Assembly (NCBI GenBank): GCA_034439735.1 | Contig: JAWXAX010000061.1 | Span: 1 to 57,357, forward strand | DNA length: 57,357 nt | Reading direction: 5' to 3' | Source of the DNA: Rhodothermales bacterium | GTDB lineage: Bacteria; Bacteroidota; Rhodothermia; Rhodothermales; JAHQVL01 | Shown here: piece after piece, positions 24,356 to 33,643 of the stretch | Layout of the letters: each line of letters starts with the position of its first letter | Numbering within the stretch: position 1 is the first letter of the stretch | Made by a program: the position numbers and the translations under genes | The notes under the pieces: generated by a model | What the model was told of the DNA's origin: nothing | The model's database searches: none | Seen by the model: only the letters and a program-made list of their open reading frames with translations

Positions 24356-26551
24356 TTGGAATTGATCGGTTCATCGCGACTCCACTACGACATCATCGAG
24401 AAGCTCGGTGAGGGCGGGATGGGTGTGGTGTATAAAGCGCATGACACGAAACTGAAACGGCATGTCGCCATCAAATTCATGCCCTGGCGGTATGCCACGA
24501 TTCCCGACGTTCGGACGCGGTTTCGGATCGAAGCCCAGGCGGCAGCCACGCTGAATCATCCGAATATCGCTACGATTTATGCCATCGAAGAATTGACCAG
24601 CCCGGACGGGGTGGATGAGATTTTCTTCGTGATGGAGTATATCGACGGCATGGAGTTAAAACGGCGCATCCAGTCGAGCGAGATCCCCCTCGTCGAGACG
24701 GTTGATATTGCCTTACAGATCGCTGAGGGATTGAGTGTGGCGCATGAACACGGCATCACACACAGGGACATCAAGCCGGCCAACATCATGCTCACCCCGA
24801 AGGGCCGGATCAAGCTGATGGACTTCGGCCTCGCGAAAATAGGGCCCGGCATTCAACTGACTCAAAACAATACGACGCTTGGCACGCTCGCGTACATGTC
24901 GCCGGAGCAGGCGCGGGCCGAATCGGTAGACTATCGCAGCGATATCTGGTCGTTTGGGGTCGTCCTGTATGAGATGCTCGCCGGCACGCTACCCTTTGCC
25001 GACTATCGCGAGCATGCGCTCATCTATGCGATCATCCATCATTCGCATACGCCGCTCACGACGCAACGCCCGGAGCTCCCCGCTTCGTTGGCAGCGCTCG
25101 TAGAACGCGCCATGCAGAAGGATCCCAACGATCGCTTTCAGGGCATGGACGCGATGATCCTGGAACTGAAGCGCATCCGAAAAGAATTGCGGTTCGGGGC
25201 GGGCGGCCTGGACGATGGCGACACACAGCTGGTTCAGCCGACCTTGCCGGTGGCGATACTGCCCGGCCCTTCGCCGGTCGTCCCCGAGGAGTCTATCGAG
25301 ATAGCACCAGCGGCGCCCGAACCTGTACGCCCCCGGCGTGCGCTTCAGGGGCTCGCCATCGCCCTGATCGTCCTGGTCGTAGCGGTCGGTTCTTTTTACG
25401 GGCTGCAGAGCGAACCGGCTGACGAGGCAGCCTCCAACGCTCCCGGGGTCATGCCATCCCCCGGCGAAGCAACACCCGACGAACCAGAACTCCGCGAACA
25501 GGCATCCGATGAACCGTCACCCGATGAACAGGTATCCGGCGGCCTGACCTCAAGCGAGCCGCTTACGAATGCTTCGCCAGATACTCATGTGGATAATCCA
25601 GTCCCCGGTGAGAGCCCGGCTACCGGAGGCGATACGGAGTCCCTAGTAGCCGGGGCCGACCCCGCTACCAGACCCTCAACCGAGCCGCCATCAGCCCCGG
25701 TGCAGGCGCCGACACCCACCGACACCCCTCCCGCAGCGGAACCAAACGCCCTGCTCGAGGCCGGCAAGAACCAGGCGACCGCGGCCAGGGCAGCGATGCA
25801 ACGCGTGTTGGACACGCTGCCGGCGGACGAGACGCTCCTCGGCTCAATCGACGCGTATGGTTCCGCGAGAGAAGCGCAGCGACTCGGCGAGACCGCTTTC
25901 GAACAGGCGAGGTACGACGTGGCGCTCGCGCAATTCAGTCAGGCAGAAACGGGGTATCGAACAGCGCTGACGGAAGCACTCGTTACGGAAGAAGCGCGTG
26001 TTAACGAGACGCGTCGGGCGCTCGCTCAACTCATGGCCCGAGTCACGGTAACGTCTCCCGAGCCGGCATCCTACACCAAGGCGCTTGCTAAAGAGGCCGA
26101 AGGAAATCGAGCCTTTCAGGCAGGGGATTATGCCCTCGCCAATCAGCTCCTTCTCGAAGGCGTGGAGCTCCTCCAGCAACTGGATGCCGAACACACCCGC
26201 GAAGCGGAAGAAAAACGACATCTCGAGACACTCATCGATGAGGCCAAACAGCACCTCACGTCCGCTTTCCTGGATGAAAATTTTAGTCAATTTAGTTCGG
26301 CGGTGGCGCTGTCAGCATCCGAACAAAGGACTTGGACCAGCATCTTCGCTTCGTTTAAGAACTTCCAGTTCACGATTACGCGTGAATCCCTCCAGAACGT
26401 GGACCCCGACACGTACATCTACGAGTGCGGCGCTTCATTCACCTACACAAACAATAAAAACGAGAAAAAAACTACCGCTTTATCGTTCCAACAAACGCTC
26501 ACACGGGAAGCCACCCGGTGGACGTCCTCCAAGTTCAGTTTCCCCCGCTAG
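24356..26551 (+). CDS. Membrane Ser/Thr protein kinase with acidic-proline linker and helical C-domain
   Basis: A 731-residue Hanks-type kinase. Residues about 10-275 are the kinase domain: LGEGGMGVVYKAHD (P-loop), VAIKF (Lys), ITHRDIKPANIML (catalytic loop), MDFGLAKI (DFG) and YMSPEQAR. A membrane helix follows near 325-345 (LAIALIVLVVAVGSFYGL). Outside, a linker of about 110 residues is dominated by Pro, Glu, Asp, Ser and Thr with imperfect DEP/SPDEQ repeats. Residues about 465-640 are Ala/Glu-rich helices with NRAFQAGDYALANQLLLEGVELL, resembling a TPR-like or coiled segment, and the last 80 residues form a small domain of unknown type. The start is a TTG (24356), with another TTG at 24362; no ATG is available near the domain start. 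An outer-membrane protein gene follows 78 bases on. Confidence 0.9.
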   Translation: MELIGSSRLHYDIIEKLGEGGMGVVYKAHDTKLKRHVAIKFMPWRYATIPDVRTRFRIEAQAAATLNHPNIATIYAIEELTSPDGVDEIFFVMEYIDGMELKRRIQSSEIPLVETVDIALQIAEGLSVAHEHGITHRDIKPANIMLTPKGRIKLMDFGLAKIGPGIQLTQNNTTLGTLAYMSPEQARAESVDYRSDIWSFGVVLYEMLAGTLPFADYREHALIYAIIHHSHTPLTTQRPELPASLAALVERAMQKDPNDRFQGMDAMILELKRIRKELRFGAGGLDDGDTQLVQPTLPVAILPGPSPVVPEESIEIAPAAPEPVRPRRALQGLAIALIVLVVAVGSFYGLQSEPADEAASNAPGVMPSPGEATPDEPELREQASDEPSPDEQVSGGLTSSEPLTNASPDTHVDNPVPGESPATGGDTESLVAGADPATRPSTEPPSAPVQAPTPTDTPPAAEPNALLEAGKNQATAARAAMQRVLDTLPADETLLGSIDAYGSAREAQRLGETAFEQARYDVALAQFSQAETGYRTALTEALVTEEARVNETRRALAQLMARVTVTSPEPASYTKALAKEAEGNRAFQAGDYALANQLLLEGVELLQQLDAEHTREAEEKRHLETLIDEAKQHLTSAFLDENFSQFSSAVALSASEQRTWTSIFASFKNFQFTITRESLQNVDPDTYIYECGASFTYTNNKNEKKTTALSFQQTLTREATRWTSSKFSFPR

Positions 26552-26629
26552 CACCACGCCAACCACCCACTCGGTTTACCGCGCCGACCTGCTCCGCCCA
26601 TAGGCTACCGCCCACCGAACCGTCTTCTC

Positions 26630-28006
26630 ATGCCCATGCCCGCCACCGCCCGCACCGTATTGTTGTGTTTCGTGCTGCTGCTGTCTATTTCCATTCGTCC
26701 GGCGACGGCCCAGCTCGACCAGACGTTTAACGACGTTTTTAACTACTTCCTGCGTGACCGATTGGACCGAGACGATCAGGTCTTCCATGGCCAGCATTAT
26801 TTCCCGGCGGCCGACAATGCGGAGCAGCTCCTCACCCCCGCCCTGAACGGGCTCATCGCATCCAACATCTCTTCATTTCCTCTGAGTTCTACGATCGCCG
26901 GCATGTCGATCGACTTTATGAACGGCGCCGCCGTCGTGACCAACGAGAGCCTGGGGCCCATCTTCGCGGAAACCGCGGAGTCCATCGGCCAGGGGAAAAT
27001 CAACATCGGTCTCAGCTACTCCTACATGAATCTTGATCGTTTCAGAGGTCTCCCGATCGATCAGATGCGGTTCACGTTCGCGCATCAGGACGTCACCCCG
27101 ACGCCTCCCTTTGAAGAGGAACAAACCCTTCCGGGCAGTCTGGGCGCTCCTGCCTATGAACTGGACAACATCGATGTCTTCCCGAACATGGACATCAGCA
27201 GCAGCATTTTTGCGTTCACGCTTTCCGCCGGCGTGCTCCGAAACCTCGACATCAGCCTCGCCATCCCGATCGTCAATATCTCTATGTCCGGGCGTGCGAC
27301 GGCCGTGATCAACAGCTTTACCTATGGCCGACTCATCCCCACCCGGCCCGAGATCCAGGGTGCCGCCCACGCGTTCGGCGGCAACCAGCTCAATCCCATC
27401 CTCACAGCGGACACTACGTACAATGTCAGCACAAATGGGGTGGGCGATCTGGCCATACGTCTGAAATATGTGTTGCCCGGCGCAAACGCCCTCAAGGTGG
27501 CTTTATTGGGCGATATCAGGCTGCCTACCGGCGATGAACACAACTTTCTTGGCACGGGTAAACAGAATATTCGATTCCTCTTTATCTCCTCCCGGCGGTT
27601 TAATGACTTCAACCCCCACATCAACCTGGGCTACGACAAACGCGGCGGCGCGCTGGACAGCGACGAAGTGGAATATGCCATTGGTTTCGACCACAAAGTG
27701 TCCAACACGTTGACCTTCGCCGCGGACCTCCTCGGTTCATTCGACCTGCAAGAAGATGAAGCCATCGTCCTCTTCCCGGGCTCGATCGGCATCCGGGAGC
27801 AGTTCGAGGCCGGCTCACTCACGCGTTTCTTCGACCTCAGCAATATCCCAGAAAGCCGGCGCGACAACACGACCGATCTGGCCGTAGGCTTCCGCTTTGC
27901 GCCCTCGGACAAGGTCGTCCTCATGGTTAATATCCTCACGCCGCTCAACAAAAATGGCCTGCGTTCGGATGTCATCCCGACCGCCGGCCTGTCGGTCTCT
28001 ATCTGA
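26630..28006 (+). CDS. Outer-membrane beta-barrel protein (MetA-pathway/transporter-like)
   Basis: A 458-residue protein with a signal peptide (VLLCFVLLLSISIRPATAQ) and a mature part rich in alternating amphipathic strands: INIGLSYSYMNLDRF, IFAFTLSAGVLRNLDISLAIPIV, GVGDLAIRLKYVLPG, VALLGDIRLPTGDEHNFLGTG and PHINLGYDKRG. The last two match the Phenol_MetA_deg / 'transporter' barrel pattern (R-PTGD--NFLG-G), whose members are predicted outer-membrane channels of unknown substrate. It lies 78 bases after the membrane kinase in the same direction and is probably co-transcribed. The kinase's outer helical part could sense or contact it, but that is speculation. The 52 bases to the convergent transporter gene hold no obvious terminator. 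Confidence 0.82.
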   Translation: MPMPATARTVLLCFVLLLSISIRPATAQLDQTFNDVFNYFLRDRLDRDDQVFHGQHYFPAADNAEQLLTPALNGLIASNISSFPLSSTIAGMSIDFMNGAAVVTNESLGPIFAETAESIGQGKINIGLSYSYMNLDRFRGLPIDQMRFTFAHQDVTPTPPFEEEQTLPGSLGAPAYELDNIDVFPNMDISSSIFAFTLSAGVLRNLDISLAIPIVNISMSGRATAVINSFTYGRLIPTRPEIQGAAHAFGGNQLNPILTADTTYNVSTNGVGDLAIRLKYVLPGANALKVALLGDIRLPTGDEHNFLGTGKQNIRFLFISSRRFNDFNPHINLGYDKRGGALDSDEVEYAIGFDHKVSNTLTFAADLLGSFDLQEDEAIVLFPGSIGIREQFEAGSLTRFFDLSNIPESRRDNTTDLAVGFRFAPSDKVVLMVNILTPLNKNGLRSDVIPTAGLSVSI

Positions 28007-28058
28007 CGCCACGCCCGCGCGGATAACCCATCAACTTCATACATGCAGGGCCGTGTAC

Positions 28059-29201
28059 TCAGGCCCGCTTTTCCTCCGCGATCAGCGGGTGGTCTGTTTG
28101 AGGCACGGTTTCCAACACCGGCCGGCTCCGCCACCAGTTTGCCAGCGCGGACCCCGAGATGTTCATCCAGGGTCCAAAAATAGCTGGCGCCAGCCCCACT
28201 GTGGCCACCTTCCCCATCTGCAGGGCAATCCCGGTCGCCAGCCCGCCATTCTGCATCCCCACTTCGATGGAGATCGTCCGGCACGATTGTTCGTCCAAGC
28301 CGATCAGCCGGCAGGCCCAGTAGCCCAGGGTGTAGCCGGCGGCGTTGTGCACGATCGCCGCCAGAAAAAGTAATGGCCCGACCGTCAACAGGTCGTTCCT
28401 ACCCGTGGCGACGATGATGGTGAGCACGACCGCGATGGCCGACATCGACAGCAGCGGCATCGCGTCGTGCAGCCACCGGTCGCGGCCCCGTAGCAGTCGG
28501 TTGACGATCAGGCCGAGCACGATGGGCACGATAACCATCTTCACGATCCCGATCATCATGTCGAAGAAATCGACGGGGACGAATTGGCCGGCGAGCACCT
28601 TCATCAACAACGGCGTCATCAGCGGCGCCAGCAGCGTGCTGCAGGCCGTCAGCGTGATCGACAGCGCCAGATTCGCGCGGGCGATGTACGCCATCACATT
28701 GGACGCCACGCCGCTCGGCGCCGAGCCAATCAACACGATGCCGGCGGCAATCTCGGGCGCAAATCCGAGGCCTCGCGCCAGGGCGACGCCTACCAACGGC
28801 ATAATCGTGAACTGACAGGCCAGCCCGATAAACACCGCGCGGGGCATTCGGACGACGCCGGCAAAGTCGCCCAGGCTCATCGACGTCCCCATGCCGAACA
28901 TGATGATCTGGATGAGGGGCACGATCAGGTTCTTCAGCTCATAGTCCCCCACCGCCAGGAAATACGACGGATACACCATCGCGGCCGACACGGCGGCCAG
29001 GATCCAGAGCGTAAAGGAGAGACTCCGCAGCGCCGGCGCCCCGCGGCCCCCGATGGCGAGGCACACGAAACACGCGATAAGCATGGGGCCGGCGACTGCC
29101 GCGCCGGCGGTAAATGCTGCGATGACTACGCCAAGAGCGCACAACGCGGCCCCGGCAAGGAAGATTTTATAGATGATGTGCACAGTAGCAACCTCAAACA
29201 T
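28059..29201 (-). CDS. Bile acid:sodium symporter (BASS) family transporter
   Basis: An inner-membrane protein of about 380 residues with roughly ten to twelve helices. Family motifs are clear: IIMFGMGTSMSLGDFAGV, VGVALARGLGFAPEIAAGIVLIGSAPSGVASNVMAYIARANLALSI, TACSTLLAPLMTPLLMKVLAG and the Na+-site region ISIEVGMQNGGLATGIA. BASS proteins import organic anions such as bile acids, pyruvate or pantoate-like acids with Na+. The N-terminus has two or three extra helices (IFLAGAALCALGVVIAAF ...), making it longer than 300-residue bacterial ASBT homologues. I started at ATG 29201; the open frame to 29462 covers hairpin-rich non-coding sequence. The substrate cannot be inferred from neighbours, which are unrelated. 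Confidence 0.88.
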   Translation of the reverse strand: MFEVATVHIIYKIFLAGAALCALGVVIAAFTAGAAVAGPMLIACFVCLAIGGRGAPALRSLSFTLWILAAVSAAMVYPSYFLAVGDYELKNLIVPLIQIIMFGMGTSMSLGDFAGVVRMPRAVFIGLACQFTIMPLVGVALARGLGFAPEIAAGIVLIGSAPSGVASNVMAYIARANLALSITLTACSTLLAPLMTPLLMKVLAGQFVPVDFFDMMIGIVKMVIVPIVLGLIVNRLLRGRDRWLHDAMPLLSMSAIAVVLTIIVATGRNDLLTVGPLLFLAAIVHNAAGYTLGYWACRLIGLDEQSCRTISIEVGMQNGGLATGIALQMGKVATVGLAPAIFGPWMNISGSALANWWRSRPVLETVPQTDHPLIAEEKRA

Positions 29202-29531
29202 CCAATAAGCCCCCCACCCACCATCACGAAGAGCCGGAACGTACGGCACATCCACCTGAATTGCTACCTCGTACGCGATAGACCACGCATCGCGGAGCGA
29301 TGCCGCAATGTAGGCCGGCGTTTCAACGCCGGACTCCTTGAGGTGCCCCCTACCCATGATGCACAATGAGCAGATCGTCAGGGTCGTGCCCTGAAGCACG
29401 GGGGCTATGATGCGGCGTCGCGCGGCGACGCCAACTTGTCGTACAATATCCAAGCGGTCCAAAGAGTGGCGCCAGGCAGATGCAGCTGGTCCGCCCCCGG
29501 TCGCCGAGGGGCGGACCCATTCGCGATGCGA
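29202..29531. other. Hairpin-rich intergenic region, 330 bases
   Basis: It lies between two minus-strand genes. It contains several independent stems: CCGGCGTTTCAACGCCGG near 29313-29332, GGCGTCGC/GCGACGCC near 29413-29431, and the terminator-like stem at 29488-29517. No coding potential was recognised. The stems may be fragments of dispersed palindromic elements. Confidence 0.55.
29488..29517 (-). terminator. Strong GC stem-loop after the 29532 gene
   Basis: GGTCCGCCCC (29488-29497) pairs perfectly with GGGGCGGACC (29508-29517) around a 10-base loop. It lies 15 bases downstream of the stop of the minus-strand gene at 29532. There is no T tract, so it may act as a transcript-stabilising stem or factor-assisted terminator. 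Confidence 0.55.
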
Positions 29532-30005
29532 TCACCCGGCTACGGCCACCTTTTCGAGCGCGCTGTTTATGTCGGCCGCGGTCAGCGTTCGGTGGACTGG
29601 CTCGATGCGGGTGCCGTAGCGATCGGGCTCCGGCAGGCGTACCTTCCCATCAGCGGCCACGGGTACGATGAGGCTGCTCACCGCCCCCCGGTAGGTGCCC
29701 GTGAGGGTCAACACCCAGTCTCCGTCCTCCGGACGTTCCCAGGCAATTTCGTAGAGGCCCTTCGACCGGGAGGTCAGCGTAATCGGGAGGGTCTGGCGGA
29801 CCCCGTCGACCAGTCCTTCCGCGGCGCCGATCACGCGGGCATTTTCGGGGCGCTCGCAGCCCTTCGCCTGGATGGCGAGCACGGAGCCGGCCTGCGTCGG
29901 GTATTCCGCGCGGAGGTAAAAGCCGCCCTGGAACGTCGCTGCCGTACCGACGGCCAGCAGGACAAAGGCGAGGGAAAGAATGGCACGGGTGTGGTTTCGT
30001 TTCAT
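29532..30005 (-). CDS. Secreted or membrane-anchored protein of unknown function
   Basis: A 157-residue protein starting at ATG 30005 (MKRNHTRAILSLAFVLLAVGTAATFQGG), with an N-terminal signal or anchor helix. The remainder looks like a small all-beta domain: GFYLRAEYPTQAGSVLAIQAKGC, LPITLTSRSKGLYEIAWERPEDGDWVLTLTGTYRG and SLIVPVAADGKVRL, followed by a short C-terminal helix (LTAADINSALEKVA). The pattern suggests an extracellular carrier or binding domain, but I do not recognise a family. The open frame extends to 30728 on the same strand, but that part is the antisense of the ECF sigma gene. It is divergent from the sigma factor, with 213 bases between, so it could be one of the regulon's targets. 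Confidence 0.7.
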   Translation of the reverse strand: MKRNHTRAILSLAFVLLAVGTAATFQGGFYLRAEYPTQAGSVLAIQAKGCERPENARVIGAAEGLVDGVRQTLPITLTSRSKGLYEIAWERPEDGDWVLTLTGTYRGAVSSLIVPVAADGKVRLPEPDRYGTRIEPVHRTLTAADINSALEKVAVAG

Positions 30006-30218
30006 ATCGTCTCTCCGGTTGGTTGTGAGGTTCTGGCGCGCGACTCGCACCGGTGTTCTGATGGTGTGATGCCAGGCATACACGAAGCGTTTAGTGATCC
30101 CCGGCAAAAAAAAACGCGGCATGCGTAAACCTCGGCGTCCCCGGCGGCATCCAACCTCTATACAAACCGGAATAGACGGCAGCCCTGCCCCCTCGTAGCG
30201 CATCGCGTTGAGATCATT

Positions 30219-30773
30219 TTGGAGGAACCCCTTGACGACCCCCATCCACCCACCGCCAACCTCGTGCAGCGCGCGCAGGCCGGCGATACGGCCGCGTTCG
30301 AGCAGCTGTACAGGGCGCATGTCGGTCGCATTTATGCCCTGTGTCTGCGTATGGTGGCGGATGTGACCCGGGCGCAGGCGCTCACGCAGGACGCTTTCGT
30401 CCGCGCCTGGCAGCAGCTTGGCAGCTTCCGTCAGGACAGTGCCTTCGCTACCTGGCTGCATCGCCTCGCCGTGAACGTTGTGCTGGTCGATCTCCGCGCC
30501 GCACGCCGGCGCGCCGCACGCTTCGAGACGGCGGGCGAACTGGAGCCCTTCGAGGTCGCCGGACGGGAACCGTCGCCCGATACAGGCATGGACCTTGAAC
30601 GGGGGATCGCCGCCCTGCCGGCACAGGCGCGGTCCGTCCTCGTCCTCCACGATATCGAGGGCTATACGCACGATGAAATCGGCGTAGCCATGGGCATCGC
30701 CCCCGGCACCTCGAAAGCCCACCTCCACCGGGCCCGCCAGTTATTGCGGACAACGATGGCGCCTAACGGATGA
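30219..30773 (+). CDS. ECF-type RNA polymerase sigma factor
   Basis: A 184-residue sigma-70 family protein of the extracytoplasmic-function group. Region 2 is visible as AFEQLYRAHVGRIYALCLRMV, AQALTQDAFVRAWQQLGSF and FATWLHRLAVN; region 4 as LPAQARSVLVLHDIEGYTHDEIGVAMGIAPGTSKAHLHRARQLLR. It directs polymerase to a stress- or envelope-responsive promoter set. The gene is followed after four bases by an anti-sigma factor gene, the usual arrangement. The start is not settled: I give TTG 30219, with GTG 30264 also in frame. An arginine-rich insert between regions 2 and 4 (AARRRAARFETAGEL) is ordinary linker. Confidence 0.92.
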   Translation: MEEPLDDPHPPTANLVQRAQAGDTAAFEQLYRAHVGRIYALCLRMVADVTRAQALTQDAFVRAWQQLGSFRQDSAFATWLHRLAVNVVLVDLRAARRRAARFETAGELEPFEVAGREPSPDTGMDLERGIAALPAQARSVLVLHDIEGYTHDEIGVAMGIAPGTSKAHLHRARQLLRTTMAPNG

Positions 30774-30777
30774 CGCG

Positions 30778-31965
30778 ATGAACACAATGAGCCATATTAC
30801 TTCCCAGCTAAACGACTACGTCGACGGCCTGCTGCCGGCCGACGACGCGCGCGCCGTTGAACGCCACCTCGCCGAATGCGCCACCTGCCGCACGGCCGTC
30901 GATGACCTTCGCACCCTGCTGGCCGATTTGCTTGCGTTGCCGCCGGTCGCCCCGCCGAGCGACCTCTGGGCCGGCATCAAAACGCGGCTCGAAACGCAGC
31001 TCGCCCCGGATGAAGCGCCGCGAACGCCCGCACCGCCGCGGGCCCCGATCCCACTCAATACCCCCGTGCGCCACTCGGATGTTGGGAGCACTCCCCCGAG
31101 CCGGCTCCAGATCCGCATGCTCAGCCAGTTCGTCGCGGCCCTACTCGTCGTGACGGGCCTCGCATGGGTCTTCATCCGATCCGACGCATCGGGCTGGCAG
31201 GTGGTCGCGCTCGCCGGCCTGCCATCGGTGGATCAGAACGGACTGCGCGGCAGCGGCCGACTCCGCGTTGGCCAGTGGCTCGAAACCGACGCCACCTCGC
31301 GTGCACTCCTGGATGTTGGCGACATCGGCACCGTGGAAGTAGCGCCAGACACCCGCCTCCAACTCCTCGGCGCCGAGGCGAACAATCACCGGTTGGTGCT
31401 GGAGGAAGGCCAGATCGAGGCGTTTATATGGGCCCCGCCCCGTCTGTTTTTTGTCGATACCCCATCCGCCCTGGCGATCGACCTTGGGTGCGCCTACACG
31501 CTGGCCGTCGATAGCGTGGGCACCAGTTTATTACACGTCACGTCCGGTTATGTCGAACTGAGTCACGGCGGCCGAACGACGCTCGTGCCGGCGGGTGCGA
31601 TGTGCCGGGCGCGCCCCGGGCGCGGACCCGGTACGGCGTTTCATGAGGCGGCCTCGCCCACGCTCCAAGCTGCGCTGGAGCGGTTCGATTTCGAGGATGG
31701 AGGATCGGAGGCCGTGGCCGACATCGTGCGCGAGGCCGGTTTCGACGATGGGATCACGCTCTGGCAGATGATTCCACGGGTCGACCCTGCCCTTCGCGGC
31801 CGCGTCTACGATCGCCTCGTGACGCACATCCAACCGCCGGCGGGGGTGACTCGTAAAGGGGTGCTGGAACTCGATCCCGACATGCTCGAATCCTGGCAAC
31901 GGCACCTGGGGCTCCATGTTGACGAGCCCAAAGTCAAAAAGAGCCGACTCGTCGCGACGGAATAA
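30778..31965 (+). CDS. Anti-sigma factor with zinc-finger, one membrane helix and FecR-like domain
   Basis: A 395-residue membrane regulator encoded four bases after its sigma factor. The cytoplasmic N-terminus carries the zf-HC2 motif VERHLAECATCRTAVDDL (H-x3-C-x2-C), which clamps the sigma factor. A Pro-rich linker follows, then a membrane helix near residues 118-135 (QFVAALLVVTGLAWVFI). The periplasmic part (about 140-290) resembles FecR: GRLRVGQWLETDATSRALLDVGDIGTVEVAPDTRLQLLGAEANNHRLVLEEGQIEAFIWAPP, with the typical LHVTSGYVELSH strand. The C-terminal 100 residues are helical and unlike standard FecR. Release of the sigma factor upon a periplasmic signal is inferred from the architecture. 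No TonB receptor gene is adjacent. Confidence 0.88.
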   Translation: MNTMSHITSQLNDYVDGLLPADDARAVERHLAECATCRTAVDDLRTLLADLLALPPVAPPSDLWAGIKTRLETQLAPDEAPRTPAPPRAPIPLNTPVRHSDVGSTPPSRLQIRMLSQFVAALLVVTGLAWVFIRSDASGWQVVALAGLPSVDQNGLRGSGRLRVGQWLETDATSRALLDVGDIGTVEVAPDTRLQLLGAEANNHRLVLEEGQIEAFIWAPPRLFFVDTPSALAIDLGCAYTLAVDSVGTSLLHVTSGYVELSHGGRTTLVPAGAMCRARPGRGPGTAFHEAASPTLQAALERFDFEDGGSEAVADIVREAGFDDGITLWQMIPRVDPALRGRVYDRLVTHIQPPAGVTRKGVLELDPDMLESWQRHLGLHVDEPKVKKSRLVATE

Positions 31966-32041
31966 CGGCTGCCCATCTTGCACGCCGGCTCGCGAATTCC
32001 TACCGTGGCCTGTCCATTTCCTTCATCCAAGTTTTCCCGCC

Positions 32042-33238
32042 ATGCCGCGTCGTGTTGCCACCGTCCCTCTCCTTGGCGCTGGCTTGCTGGTGCTGGCCTT
32101 CTCAGCCTGCAGGTACAATCCGGAAAGTACGGCACTCGCCGGCCCAGGATGGCCCGCTGAAACCTGGCCGGTTTCTACCCCCGCCGCCGAAGGCTTCGAC
32201 CCGGATTCTCTCGCCGCCATCGAAGCCGACGTGGCCGCCGGCGTCTACGGATCGGTCGACCACTTCCTGCTCATCCGTAACGGCCGCGCCGTCATCGATA
32301 CGCACTACGACCGCACGTATACCCTGCCTTCAGACGCGCCCGACACCACCGATCATCCCTACAACTACAGCCACCCGAACTGGCATCCCTATTACCACGG
32401 TAGCGATCTCCACACCCTCCAATCGGTCACCAAAAGCGTCAACTCCGCCGCCCTCGGCATCGCCATCGACGCGGGACTGATTCCAGGGGTCGAATCCCCT
32501 GTTATGCCCTACCTCCAGGCCTACAGTCCCGACGTATCGGACCCCCGCAAGGCGGCCATGACCATCGAGGACCTGCTCACCATGCGGAGCGGGATCGACT
32601 GGTACACAGAAGGCGGATATGGCAATACGGACCACAGCACGATTGTCATGGAGCTCAGCGACGAGTGGATCCGCTACATCATCGGCAGACCGATGGATGC
32701 CGAACCCGGGACGGTGTACGAATACAACGACGGAGCGAGCGTCCTCCTGGGTAAAATCATCACGGAGGCCACGGGTATGCGAGCCGACCTCTGGGCAGCC
32801 GAGCGCCTGTTTAAGCCGATCGGCATCACCGAGCATTACTGGAAAATCACGCCTGATGGGGAGACGGATACGGAGGGAGGACTTTACTTGAAAACCCACG
32901 ATCTGGCGCGTATCGGGTACCTGTTTCTGCGCGGAGGAGAATGGGAGGGGAAACAGATCGTTTCGAAAGCGTGGGTGGATAAATCCACGGCGCCGGTAGT
33001 GGCGGATATCGCCCCGGCAAACGAGCAGGTAAACCTGGGATACGGCTACCAGTGGTGGGTGCCGGATCAGGAGAACGGTCGCGCAACCGTATTTGCCGGA
33101 AACGGATATGGTGGCCAGTTTGTACTGGTCGCCCCGGACTACGACATCGTGGCGGTTTTTAACGCGTGGGATATCGACGCCCCCCGCACCACCTGGCGGT
33201 TACTGCAAGATCGGATTTTGCCGTCGACGCGCCGCTGA
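32042..33238 (+). CDS. Serine hydrolase, class C beta-lactamase/PBP-like lipoprotein
   Basis: A 398-residue protein with a lipoprotein signal peptide (LLVLAFSAC, Cys about residue 23). The DD-peptidase/beta-lactamase fold motifs are present: LQSVTKSVNSAALG (SxxK, Ser about residue 128), PGTVYEYNDGASVLLG (YxN) and, late in the sequence, FAGNGYGGQFVLVAPD in the position of the KTG box. The lid region includes TIEDLLTMRSGIDWY, typical of the Beta-lactamase/esterase EstB group. It may act as an esterase, D-aminopeptidase or amidase; antibiotic hydrolysis is not implied. ATG 32042 is the only start giving a proper signal peptide; the open frame extends upstream into the end of the anti-sigma gene. 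It follows that gene by 76 bases. Confidence 0.9.
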   Translation: MPRRVATVPLLGAGLLVLAFSACRYNPESTALAGPGWPAETWPVSTPAAEGFDPDSLAAIEADVAAGVYGSVDHFLLIRNGRAVIDTHYDRTYTLPSDAPDTTDHPYNYSHPNWHPYYHGSDLHTLQSVTKSVNSAALGIAIDAGLIPGVESPVMPYLQAYSPDVSDPRKAAMTIEDLLTMRSGIDWYTEGGYGNTDHSTIVMELSDEWIRYIIGRPMDAEPGTVYEYNDGASVLLGKIITEATGMRADLWAAERLFKPIGITEHYWKITPDGETDTEGGLYLKTHDLARIGYLFLRGGEWEGKQIVSKAWVDKSTAPVVADIAPANEQVNLGYGYQWWVPDQENGRATVFAGNGYGGQFVLVAPDYDIVAVFNAWDIDAPRTTWRLLQDRILPSTRR

Positions 33239-33285
33239 CGTGTTGCCTCCGAGCTTACGGTCCCGGATGCAAAACCGTCAATTAC

Positions 33286-33531
33286 TTATTCGCCTTCAAC
33301 TTCGGCGCTGACAGCGGCCGCGGCCGAGTCAACTACCGTCGCCATCGAATCGGGCACGGCCAACAGGGAATCCGTGGTCGAGGTCAACGAATCGATAACA
33401 GTCGTCATCATTTCGGAGGCCGGTACGGCAACCGATTCGGTCGCGTGCGGGGCGTCATGCTGTTCAGCGCTTCCACCGCAGGCGGAAAGAACAAGAGCGA
33501 GGGTAAGTATCGTCAGGAAATTGCTTTTCAT
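33286..33531 (-). CDS. Small lipoprotein, Ser/Thr/Val-rich
   Basis: An 81-residue protein with a clear lipoprotein signal (TILTLALVLSACGG, Cys about residue 18). The mature part is low-complexity: HDAPHATESVAVPASEMMTTVIDSL followed by repeated DSL/DSM units spaced 8-11 residues (TSTTDSLLAVPDSMATVVDSAA), suggesting a short amphipathic coiled segment like that of Lpp-type envelope lipoproteins. No known family was recognised. It converges with the serine hydrolase gene (47-base gap) and precedes the CocE-type gene's 3' end. Coding status rests on the signal peptide and typical codon use. Confidence 0.72.
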   Translation of the reverse strand: MKSNFLTILTLALVLSACGGSAEQHDAPHATESVAVPASEMMTTVIDSLTSTTDSLLAVPDSMATVVDSAAAAVSAEVEGE

Positions 33532-33643
33532 GTCTTCGTGTTGTGTGATAAAAGCGTGGGGTAACAGCTGTTAAAGTCATTGCGAGCCACAGAGTTGCCG
33601 AAATAACACAACAAGATTTGTCGAACGAGCCCCACAAGCCGTA

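Noticed and set aside
29532-30728. A 398-codon minus-strand gene
   Set aside because: Its first 240 codons are antisense to the ECF sigma factor; the signal peptide begins at ATG 30005.
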